From Methanobacterium sp. (GTDB lineage Archaea; Methanobacteriota; Methanobacteria; Methanobacteriales; Methanobacteriaceae), in assembly GCA_003151535.1 (NCBI GenBank), contig PLXT01000045.1, positions 26,604-32,608 of the forward strand: 6,005 bases of DNA. The letters are read 5' to 3'. Numbering within the stretch: the first letter of the stretch is position 1; the number at the start of each line of letters is the position of its first letter. A program made the position numbers and the translations under genes. This document shows, in pieces, positions 1-5,252 of the stretch. Below the pieces are notes generated by a model that was given only the letters and a program-made list of their open reading frames with translations, was not told where the DNA came from and made no database searches.

Positions 1-1104
1 ATGGATATAGTACTTAAAGGAGATATGGATGGTGTTGAAGCTGCTCAAAGGATACGTGATACATTGGATATTCCAGTTGTATATTTAACAGCGTATTCCG
101 ATGAAAAAACACTTAAAAGGGCTAAGGTCACAGAACCATTCGGTTATATAATAAAACCATTTGAAGACAGAGAACTTCACAGTGCAGTAGAAGTTGCACT
201 TTATAAACATAAAATGGAAAGTAAGCTTAAAGAAAGTGAAAAATGGCTTTCCACCACACTTGAAAGTATTGGGGATGCAGTAATTGCAACAGATGAAAAT
301 GGTTGTGTGAAGTTCATGAACCCTGTTGCCATGACTATTACAGGTTGGAATGAAACTGAAGCACTTGGAAAAAATCTAAAAGAAATATATAACATAATCC
401 AAGAAGGTAGTGAAGCTTCAATAAATGATCAAGTCAATGAAGTAATACAGAAAAATCAGATAATAGAATTAAACGATCCAACCATCCTAATTACCAAGTC
501 CGGTAACAAAGTCCCAATAGATGATAGCAGCGCTCCAATAAGAGATTCAAATGGTAACATTATCGGTGTTGCACTGGTTTTCAGGGATATTACTGAAAGA
601 AGAAAAGCTGAAAAAGAACGAGAAGAACTTTTAAAAGAAAAGGCAAGAGGGGAACTATCAAATTTTGTTGTTAGTGCACTCCCTGTTTTTGCTTCAAACA
701 TTCCTCCACAGGTAAGAAATAATATTGCAAAGAGTTTCTCCGACAGTTTTGAAAGAAACATGAGACCACAATTTGATTCTGAATTTGCCGAATGTATAAA
801 AGAATCTAAAGATAATACTATACTATTCAACTGTTATATTGAGTGGATTTCTGATTTCCTGTTTAATCTAGGTATAAACACAGAAAAAATTGTTAAAGAT
901 AATAAAAATTATTTCAAATTCCAAAACTGTCCATGGTTAGATGATGCAAGTGATAGTCCAATGTTCTGCCTTATATGTCGCGCAATGGTGATTAGAAGTT
1001 TTACATGGACATTAATTAAGGGTAACGTAGAACAAACAACATGTATGACAGATGGCGCTGGAAAATGTGGCTTTGAATTTAAATTTTCTAAAGATATTGA
1101 ATAA
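1..1104 (+). CDS. Response regulator-type signalling protein: receiver (partial) - PAS - cysteine-rich methanogen output domain; 5' end outside window
   Basis: This is a cytoplasmic signal-transduction protein of which 367 residues are visible. The ATG at position 1 is an internal Met. The first residues (MDIVLKGDMDG) match the receiver motif in which the Asp after that Met is the phospho-acceptor (D2 here), so about 50-60 N-terminal residues lie upstream. The receiver continues with the conserved Thr (T30 in VVYLTAYSD) and Lys (K52 in IIKPF). A PAS domain covers about residues 82-200, from the typical TTLESIGDAVIATDENG to VFRDITERRKAE, followed by a charged helix (about 200-218). Residues about 219-363 form a C-terminal domain with C310, C323-x-x-C326, C348 and C356. 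Its CMTDGAGKCGFEF ending recalls V4R-like domains and what I know as methanogen output domain 1 (MetOD1); that name is from memory. I see no histidine-kinase or DNA-binding domain. It probably senses a ligand or metal and acts through protein contacts, perhaps with the ATPase encoded next. Confidence 0.9.
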   Translation: MDIVLKGDMDGVEAAQRIRDTLDIPVVYLTAYSDEKTLKRAKVTEPFGYIIKPFEDRELHSAVEVALYKHKMESKLKESEKWLSTTLESIGDAVIATDENGCVKFMNPVAMTITGWNETEALGKNLKEIYNIIQEGSEASINDQVNEVIQKNQIIELNDPTILITKSGNKVPIDDSSAPIRDSNGNIIGVALVFRDITERRKAEKEREELLKEKARGELSNFVVSALPVFASNIPPQVRNNIAKSFSDSFERNMRPQFDSEFAECIKESKDNTILFNCYIEWISDFLFNLGINTEKIVKDNKNYFKFQNCPWLDDASDSPMFCLICRAMVIRSFTWTLIKGNVEQTTCMTDGAGKCGFEFKFSKDIE

Positions 1105-1114
1105 AATTATTAAG

Positions 1115-1128
1115 TCTAATCAATTAGA
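1115..1128. repeat. Short palindrome between the two signalling genes
   Basis: TCTAAT and ATTAGA form perfect 6-bp arms around a CA spacer, in the 60-bp gap between the regulator and the ATPase. It could be an operator or a weak processing hairpin. At this AT content a 6-bp palindrome can easily occur by chance. Confidence 0.25.
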
Positions 1129-1152
1129 ATAAAACATATACGGAAATTAAAT

Positions 1153-1158
1153 GGGGGT
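1153..1158 (+). promoter_or_regulatory. Ribosome binding site for the KaiC-like ATPase (TTG start)
   Basis: GGGGGT ends 6 bases before the TTG at 1165. A G-rich run in otherwise AT-rich DNA, at proper spacing, can pair with the archaeal anti-SD using G-U pairs. It supports TTG as the start. The next in-frame ATG (residue 24, position 1234) would remove the conserved GINGIDDITNGFPIG segment of the KaiC fold. Confidence 0.6.
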
Positions 1159-1164
1159 TCTGGT

Positions 1165-1854
1165 TTGAAAAGGATTAAAAGTGGAATAAATGGAATTGAT
1201 GATATAACCAATGGATTTCCAATCGGAAGATCCATGCTAATAACTGGTGATGCAGGATCGGGAAAGACAATTTTTGGGCTTCAGTTTGCACGAAGCAGCT
1301 GTGCCCAAGGATATAAAACAGTCTATATAACCACAGAAGAAGATGCATCTGATCTATATACCCAGGGCGATACATTTAATTGGGATTTGAAATCTTATAC
1401 AGATAACGATCTTTTAAGTTTCAATGAACTTGCAGGAGTGAGGGCAAGAGTTACTGAAGCTGAGATGAGCATAGATATTGGTGCTATGAAAGGTAATTTT
1501 TCTAAATTTATTAATGAACTTCCAGAAGACACACAAACTGTGGTCATAGATAACATAGGTAGTTACACAGCTAAACTTACACCATACGAATTTAGAGATC
1601 GTTTTGACCTGTTGATATACGAACTAAAAAAACGTAACATTACAGCATTAGTCATACTAGACAGTGCAACTTCCAAAGAATTCAACGAAATAGCATTATT
1701 CTCTGTTTATGGTGCATTAAGACTCATGAAACGTGAAAATCCATATACAGGTCGTCGTGAACGTGTAATGGATCTGGTAAAAATGAGGAGTACTAAAACA
1801 CCTACCCAGTTCATGAGCTATGAAATTGATGACACTGGAATAACATTGATCTAA
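1165..1854 (+). CDS. RAD55/KaiC-like single-domain ATPase
   Basis: This is a 229-residue RecA-fold ATPase of the archaeal KaiC/RAD55 group. The N-terminus has the KaiC signature (SGINGIDDITNGFPIG, residues 6-21). Walker A is GDAGSGKT at residues 28-35. A paired acidic motif EED (58-60) sits where KaiC proteins carry catalytic glutamates, and Walker B is VVIDN at 126-130. The C-terminal KMRSTKTPTQ...YEIDDTGITLI (about 206-229) matches the usual KaiC domain ending. There is one RecA domain only, unlike cyanobacterial KaiC with two, and no membrane segment. The start is TTG, preceded by a G-rich RBS. It lies 60 bp downstream of the receiver-PAS regulator on the same strand and is probably co-transcribed. 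Archaeal proteins of this group often accompany two-component genes, and ATP-dependent oligomeric signal relay is the likely role. FlaH/ArlH of the archaellum is a relative, but no archaellum genes are visible here. Family assignment is firm; the specific function is unknown. Confidence 0.88.
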   Translation: MKRIKSGINGIDDITNGFPIGRSMLITGDAGSGKTIFGLQFARSSCAQGYKTVYITTEEDASDLYTQGDTFNWDLKSYTDNDLLSFNELAGVRARVTEAEMSIDIGAMKGNFSKFINELPEDTQTVVIDNIGSYTAKLTPYEFRDRFDLLIYELKKRNITALVILDSATSKEFNEIALFSVYGALRLMKRENPYTGRRERVMDLVKMRSTKTPTQFMSYEIDDTGITLI

Positions 1855-1873
1855 CAAAAATTAAAAATCATTT

Positions 1874-1903
1874 GGATTAAAAAAATAGGTTTTTTTTAAA
1901 TCC
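1874..1903. terminator. Bidirectional oligo-T terminator hairpin
   Basis: GGATT followed by seven A (1874-1885), a TAGG loop, then eight T (1890-1897) and AAATCC form a near-perfect hairpin with one bulged base. It lies 20 bp after the ATPase stop. The plus strand offers a T8 tract and the minus strand a T7 tract, so it could end transcripts from both sides. Archaeal termination depends mainly on T tracts, so the stem may be secondary. Confidence 0.6.
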
Positions 1904-1926
1904 CTTAAATACTTCTAATTTTTATT

Positions 1927-2094
1927 TTAACTCAAAAAACTTTTATTACTGTAATATTCAATTTTGTTCAGTAGATTTACTTGACCATCATCTTCTGTTA
2001 CTTTCTGTGCATGTACCTCTGAACTTTTGGTGCTGATTTTGGTACTTGTATAATAATAGAAATACATTAATTCCAGACATTTTTTTCTTTCCAT
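1927..2094 (-). CDS. Possible small hypothetical protein (55 aa)
   Basis: A minus-strand reading frame runs from ATG at 2094 to TAA at 1927-1929 and encodes 55 residues beginning MERKKCLELMYFYYY. TTGGAG precedes the ATG, but its spacing of about 2 bases is short. The stretch is visibly less AT-rich than the spacers on both sides, which fits coding DNA. The product starts basic, then has an aromatic cluster (YFYYY, 11-15), and is polar after that. There is no clear membrane helix and no family I recognise. It lies 87 bp beyond the peptidase gene on the same strand, with strong oligo-T tracts in between, so it would need its own promoter; TTATTTAAAG near 2137-2146 (read on minus) is a weak candidate. 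It may equally be a decayed remnant or chance. Confidence 0.25.
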   Translation of the reverse strand: MERKKCLELMYFYYYTSTKISTKSSEVHAQKVTEDDGQVNLLNKIEYYSNKSFLS

Positions 2095-2136
2095 TACTCC
2101 AACATACCAACATTGTTAATATGGAAATAATACAAC

Positions 2137-2170
2137 TTTAAATAAAAAAAATATTTTAAATAAAAAAAAT
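2137..2170 (-). terminator. Tandem oligo-T terminators of the M42 peptidase gene (exact 16-bp direct repeat)
   Basis: The 16-mer TTTAAATAAAAAAAAT occurs at 2137-2152 and again at 2155-2170. On the minus strand each copy has a T8 tract, and they start 12 bp and 30 bp beyond the peptidase stop. Two successive T tracts are a plausible archaeal fail-safe terminator. The direct repeat itself looks like a small local duplication. Confidence 0.6.
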
Positions 2171-2181
2171 TAATAATTTAA

Positions 2182-3207
2182 TTAAAATCTCTCTAAAATT
2201 GCAGTAATAAGTTTTACTGCATTCTCAACGTCTTCTAATCCTATTACACTAACAGGTGTATGGATATATCTTGATGGTGGAGAAATTACACCCGTTGGTA
2301 TTCCTTCCCTTGTAAGGTGGATTGCTGTAGCATCTGTTGTTCCTCCATCACTTACTTCAAGCTGGATAGGAATTTCCTTTTCTTCTGCAACACTAATAAT
2401 TAATTCTTTAACTTTTGGATGGGTTATGAGACCTCTTCCACTTGCATCTGCGAGTATAACTCCTGGACCCTTACCAATCTTTGCAGGTGCATCTTCTTCC
2501 TTGATACCGGGATGATCACCGGCTATTGTAACATCGAGTGCCAATGCCATATCTGGATTTAATCTAAAGGCGGATGTTTTTGCACCTTTAAGTCCCACTT
2601 CTTCTTGTACAGTTCCAACACCATAAACAGTTGCGTTGGTTTTGGCCTTTTTCATTACCTCTATTAACACTGCACAGCCTATCCTGTTATCTAGTGCTTT
2701 GCCTTTGTAAAGTTTTCCTAGTGGTGTGAATTCCTGTTTAATGGTTGCGACGTCTCCAAGCTTAACCATTGTTTCTGCATCTTCCTTATCAGAAGCACCT
2801 ATGTCTATAAACATATTTTCGTAGTCAGTTATTTTCTTCCTTTCTGACTCTTTCATTCGATGAGGAGGTTTTGAACCTATTACTCCGGTCACATCTCCAT
2901 TAACTGTACGAATGGTTACTTCTTGATTTAAAAGCATTTGATCGTTAATCCCACCGATCTTAGAAAATTTGATAAATCCATTTTTATCTATGTATCTTAC
3001 CATTAGGCCTATTTCATCCATATGGGCTGCAAGCATTATCTTTTTCCCATCGGGTTTACCATTACGGGTAGCGATCACATTTCCCATCTCATCAACTACC
3101 ACATCATCAACATAATCTCTTAATTCTTCTATCATGATATTTCGAACTTCATCTTCAAATCCAGAGACTCCATGTGCATCTGCAAGTTTTTTTAATAGAT
3201 CCTTCAT
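2182..3207 (-). CDS. M42 family metallo-aminopeptidase (TET/deblocking aminopeptidase-like)
   Basis: The 341-residue product is a complete cytosolic M42 peptidase. These enzymes remove N-terminal residues from short peptides and assemble into dodecameric tetrahedra; older databases often call them endoglucanases. All six expected metal and catalytic residues are visible. H62 and D64 are in AAHMDEIGLMV, the bridging D173 is in KALDNRIGCA, and the E202-E203 pair is in GTVQEEVGLKGA. D225 is in ALDVTIAGDHPG and H316 in SRYIHTP. The spacing matches what I know of Pyrococcus TET enzymes, which use two divalent metals (Zn or Co). There is no signal peptide or membrane segment. The start is supported by AGGATG 8 bases before the ATG and by the usual N-terminus (LLKKLADAHGVSGFEDEVR). 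It sits 85 bp downstream of the pilin/small membrane protein pair on the same strand, with no strong terminator seen between, so read-through is possible. Substrate preference (leucine-, glutamate- or lysine-type TET) cannot be read from the sequence. Confidence 0.95.
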   Translation of the reverse strand: MKDLLKKLADAHGVSGFEDEVRNIMIEELRDYVDDVVVDEMGNVIATRNGKPDGKKIMLAAHMDEIGLMVRYIDKNGFIKFSKIGGINDQMLLNQEVTIRTVNGDVTGVIGSKPPHRMKESERKKITDYENMFIDIGASDKEDAETMVKLGDVATIKQEFTPLGKLYKGKALDNRIGCAVLIEVMKKAKTNATVYGVGTVQEEVGLKGAKTSAFRLNPDMALALDVTIAGDHPGIKEEDAPAKIGKGPGVILADASGRGLITHPKVKELIISVAEEKEIPIQLEVSDGGTTDATAIHLTREGIPTGVISPPSRYIHTPVSVIGLEDVENAVKLITAILERF

Positions 3208-3246
3208 AGTTTTTACATCCTTTTTTATATAGAATTATTCCTATTT

Positions 3247-3257
3247 TTTTTAAATAT
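3247..3257 (-). promoter_or_regulatory. Candidate TATA box for the M42 peptidase gene
   Basis: On the minus strand ATATTTAAAAA lies 40-50 bases before the ATG, which would give an RNA leader of roughly 20 bases containing the AGGATG site. A TATATAAAA closer to the gene (about 3221-3230) is too near the ATG to serve with this ribosome binding site. AT-rich surroundings make this call weak. Confidence 0.3.
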
Positions 3258-3292
3258 CATTTATCTATTATATTAAGTAACTGGAAATAAAT

Positions 3293-3546
3293 TTATCTCA
3301 TCAAAGATTTAAGTAGAATTACAACGCCAATAACAACTAAAATAATAGGTCCAGCCTGCTGTTGTATGAAAGTTAATGGAATCATTCCAATATTAACACC
3401 GTACCATATTATGCCTATAATTATGAAGCATAGACTTAATATAGATCCCAAACATTCCTTTTTTTAGGTTTGCGGGTCCTAATATCTTCCGTTTTATTGA
3501 TATCGATTGTTTCCTTAATTATCCCACTTCCTGATAAATAACACAT
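3293..3546 (-). CDS. Small two-helix membrane protein with apparent frameshift
   Basis: Two overlapping minus-strand frames appear to be halves of one gene. The first starts at ATG 3546 and encodes a polar N-terminus (MCYLSGSGIIKETIDINK, then basic TRKPKK). It then meets a run of seven A (minus strand, 3459-3465), after which its frame stops at 3436-3438. Shifting by -1, or adding one A, gives PKKKECLGSILS and leads into a hydrophobic frame that stops at 3293-3295. The joined product is 84 residues, with helices at about 34-51 and 66-80 and a basic end (LLKSLMR). The helix pair with an N-I-G turn resembles the small LiaI/LiaF or DUF5668-like membrane region, which is a guess. Alternatively, translation begins at TTG 3451 with AAGGA four bases before it, giving an unbroken 52-residue protein. 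The ATG lies 22 bp after the pilin stop, with no clear ribosome binding site, suggesting co-transcription with the pilin. Confidence 0.5.
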
Positions 3547-3568
3547 TTTATTCAAATTTAATTGATAG

Positions 3569-3991
3569 TTAACCTAAAGTGATGTAATAAGTGTATCTAT
3601 GAGTGGTCCATGTTAAACTCGTGCTGGTTTGCAACATATTTATAGTTTGATTATATGAGGTACTATTGAGTGTATTATTGAGAGAATTAGCAATACTATT
3701 TAAAATAGGGGTCTGATTTGTAATTGGTATTGAAAAATGTATTACCAAATTTATAGTATTATTAGTAGTATTACTATTGGTCATAGTTACATAAGTTACC
3801 TTTATAGGAGATTGGGATGTATCTGTATAAGCAAGGATTGCAGTAGCATTGGAAGCTCCTAACTGGGCTGCAGTGGCAACATTGTTCTCTTCGTTTTCAG
3901 CAAATATTAATGTAGAAAAAACAAGCACCACTAAAAGTATAATTGCAACTAAAAGTATATATTCAATTGATATTTGTGCTCTTTGATCCAT
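3569..3991 (-). CDS. Class III signal peptide-containing type IV pilin-like protein
   Basis: The 140-residue secreted protein begins MDQRAQISIEYILL. This is the archaeal class III signal peptide (QxSxEY, DUF361-type): a short charged leader, probable cleavage between A5 and Q6, glutamate at +5 (E10), and a hydrophobic helix at about 11-31. By family knowledge, an EppA-like prepilin peptidase trims it and the helix packs into the pilus core. The rest (about 32-140) is a Ser/Thr/Asn-rich exposed domain. It holds seven Asn-X-Ser/Thr sites (N48, N74, N77, N92, N105, N109, N114), consistent with N-glycosylation. There are no cysteines. The start is supported by AAAGGG about 9 bases upstream. A TATA candidate lies 40-50 bases before the ATG. 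It is divergent from the two larger pilin-like genes and followed by the small membrane protein. Whether it is a major pilin, minor pilin or adhesin is not visible. Confidence 0.85.
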   Translation of the reverse strand: MDQRAQISIEYILLVAIILLVVLVFSTLIFAENEENNVATAAQLGASNATAILAYTDTSQSPIKVTYVTMTNSNTTNNTINLVIHFSIPITNQTPILNSIANSLNNTLNSTSYNQTINMLQTSTSLTWTTHRYTYYITLG

Positions 3992-4030
3992 TTTATTATA
4001 CCCTTTTAATATTTTCCCTAAAATATTCTA

Positions 4031-4041
4031 ATTATATAAAA
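4031..4041 (-). promoter_or_regulatory. TATA box candidate for the class III pilin gene
   Basis: On the minus strand TTTTATATAAT sits 40-50 bases before the pilin ATG, preceded by an A-rich tract that could act as BRE. Initiation about 25 bases downstream would leave a leader of roughly 20 bases carrying the AAAGGG ribosome binding site. Confidence 0.5.
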
Positions 4042-4053
4042 TTTTTTTTAGGT

Positions 4054-4071
4054 ATTAATTGATTAATTAAT
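4054..4071. repeat. Palindrome upstream of the pilin promoter
   Basis: ATTAATT, a GATT spacer, and AATTAAT form perfect 7-bp arms. The element lies 13 bp upstream of the pilin TATA candidate, a fair place for a dimeric regulator. Only A-T pairs form the arms, so chance is a real alternative. Confidence 0.35.
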
Positions 4072-4274
4072 TTGCTGTAGTATATTTTTTTCTATTCTAT
4101 TTCTATAATACAAATTGGATAATAAGGAATTATCTATGATTAAACTCTAAAAAGAATATAATTAATTTTAGTTTACATTATTTAAAGGTATAACTTAATA
4201 TCCTAATAGTTGTAAGAGTTTTATATTTGATTAATAATCTATTAAAATTATAATCATAGTTCAAAAGACATTTT

Positions 4275-4289
4275 AGAAAGGTATATAAA
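4275..4289 (+). promoter_or_regulatory. BRE/TATA promoter for the pilin-like exoprotein operon
   Basis: AGAAAGG followed by TATATAAAT is a good archaeal BRE plus TATA box. Initiation about 25-27 bases downstream (near 4312) would give a leader of about 35-40 bases that includes the GGGGGGAG ribosome binding site before TTG 4349. Confidence 0.6.
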
Positions 4290-4334
4290 TATTATCGTGG
4301 TATAGTAAATATCATAATATAACGGTACTTATTA

Positions 4335-4342
4335 GGGGGGAG
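4335..4342 (+). promoter_or_regulatory. Ribosome binding site deciding the TTG start at 4349
   Basis: GGGGGGAG ends 6 bases before the TTG. It is the only G-rich run nearby. The next in-frame ATG (residue 35) comes after the hydrophobic helix and would delete the export signal, so the TTG start is well supported. Confidence 0.7.
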
Positions 4343-4348
4343 TAAAAT

Positions 4349-5248
4349 TTGCCACTATTATCAGATGATTCAAGGGGATTCGCAATATCTCTTGATCTTC
4401 TACTTGCTTTAATTCCGATTACAATAATATTAGGATTTGTTGCTGCAGATATGACCAATCTAATATATCAAACTGAAGATACTGTTTTCAGAAGTTCTAT
4501 GGATCGTGCAGCAGGAGACGCTGTGAGTACATTATTAGAAACCTCGGGAACTCCTACAAATTGGGAATTAAATGGAAATCCCAATATAGTTGGACTCGCA
4601 CAGTATAATACTAATACAAATTCATCCATGCAAGGCACGATAGATCCTGTGAAACTTAATGCCATCACTGCACCAGAAATACAACAGTTAATAGGAAATG
4701 ATTACAATTTTAATATGACTGTTTCAACTATTGTATCATCAACACCCATAAAATTTATTGGAAGCAGCGCTAGTAATGCAACTAATGTTGTAAGGGTTCA
4801 AAGAGTTGTTCAAACTTCCCAATTTAAAATTGTTTCTGAGTTAGTAGGCGGTCAAATTCTTTACACTGGAGGTGTAAGGAATTACAATGCTCCATCTTTC
4901 CAAACAACTTCATTCTCTAATCAAACCTATACCTACTGGATTTATTTTGGTAATGTAACAAATTTCAAATCTGCATCTGTTAGCATCAATAACAATGCGA
5001 TTAATATCAATAATTTAATAAATGGAAATAATAATAATGCAACCCAAATTAATTCAACATTTCTAAACTTTAATGGTACTACTCCCGTTAATAATACTGT
5101 ATCGTTGAATGCTTCAGGTTCTTTCCCAAGTTCAATGGACTTCTATATAGTACAAACTCCTAATGGTGCTACTGCTAATTCAATAAATGCTAATACTGTT
5201 ATACCACAATATTGCAATTTTACATTTTATCTATGGTCAAAAGGTTAA
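4349..5248 (+). CDS. Type IV pilin-like secreted surface protein (299 aa)
   Basis: This is a probable exported cell-surface protein starting at TTG. The N-terminus has a short leader ending R9-G10, then FAISLD and a hydrophobic helix to about residue 33. This fits a prepilin peptidase site after G10, with Asp at +6 rather than the classical Glu at +5. Residues 54-84 (AAGDAVSTLLETSGTPTNWE, then NIVGLA) follow a pattern I associate with archaeal minor pilin-like proteins. The exposed part is Asn-, Thr- and Ser-rich, with an Asn-dense stretch at 213-235 and about 11 Asn-X-Ser/Thr sites (N91, N122, N143, N191, N202, N230, N235, N242, N248, N254, N290). C289 is the only cysteine. Four bases separate its stop from the ATG of the next pilin-like gene, so the two form an operon. 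Its own promoter is at 4275-4289. The name and partner are unknown: it could be a minor pilin, a pilus-tip adhesin or a membrane-anchored glycoprotein. Confidence 0.75.
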   Translation: MPLLSDDSRGFAISLDLLLALIPITIILGFVAADMTNLIYQTEDTVFRSSMDRAAGDAVSTLLETSGTPTNWELNGNPNIVGLAQYNTNTNSSMQGTIDPVKLNAITAPEIQQLIGNDYNFNMTVSTIVSSTPIKFIGSSASNATNVVRVQRVVQTSQFKIVSELVGGQILYTGGVRNYNAPSFQTTSFSNQTYTYWIYFGNVTNFKSASVSINNNAININNLINGNNNNATQINSTFLNFNGTTPVNNTVSLNASGSFPSSMDFYIVQTPNGATANSINANTVIPQYCNFTFYLWSKG

Positions 5249-5252
5249 TAAA

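Larger units (their letters stand above)
3992..4348. other. Divergent intergenic control region of the surface-protein locus
   Basis: This stretch of about 357 bp is extremely AT-rich and separates the minus-strand pilin from the plus-strand pilin-like genes. It contains a TATA candidate facing each way (4031-4041 minus, 4275-4289 plus), a palindrome (4054-4071) and a G-rich ribosome binding site at the right end. I see no convincing coding frame, tRNA or repeat array in it. The part between about 4080 and 4270 shows nothing I can name. Confidence 0.5.

Noticed and set aside
1..3. ATG at position 1 as the true start of the regulator
   Set aside because: It sits inside the receiver domain, directly before the phospho-acceptor Asp; the beta-alpha-beta segment that precedes it in every receiver is missing, so the gene continues to the left.
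201..395. 64-codon minus-strand open frame
   Set aside because: Antisense shadow of the PAS region.
456..830. 124-codon minus-strand open frame
   Set aside because: Antisense to the PAS and output domains, with Ser/Leu-rich composition typical of a shadow frame and no recognisable motif.
1175..1375. 66-codon minus-strand open frame
   Set aside because: Antisense to the Walker A region of the ATPase, whose motifs are clear on the plus strand.
1855..2181. CRISPR array, tRNA or insertion-sequence end in the intergenic gap
   Set aside because: No regularly spaced repeats, cloverleaf or long terminal inverted repeats were seen; the only repeat is the 16-bp oligo-T doublet.
3220..3230. TATATAAAA as the peptidase promoter
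   Set aside because: It is too close to the ATG at 3207; initiation about 25 bases downstream would fall at or beyond the start codon and exclude the ribosome binding site.
3459..3466. Programmed -1 frameshift on a canonical A AAA AAG slippery heptamer
   Set aside because: The minus-strand A7-G run contains the heptamer letters, but the zero frame (CCT AAA AAA AGG) is out of phase with the X XXY YYZ rule; slippage is still possible but not of the canonical type.
4468..4668. 66-codon minus-strand open frame
   Set aside because: Antisense to the pilin-like exoprotein, with no supporting signal.
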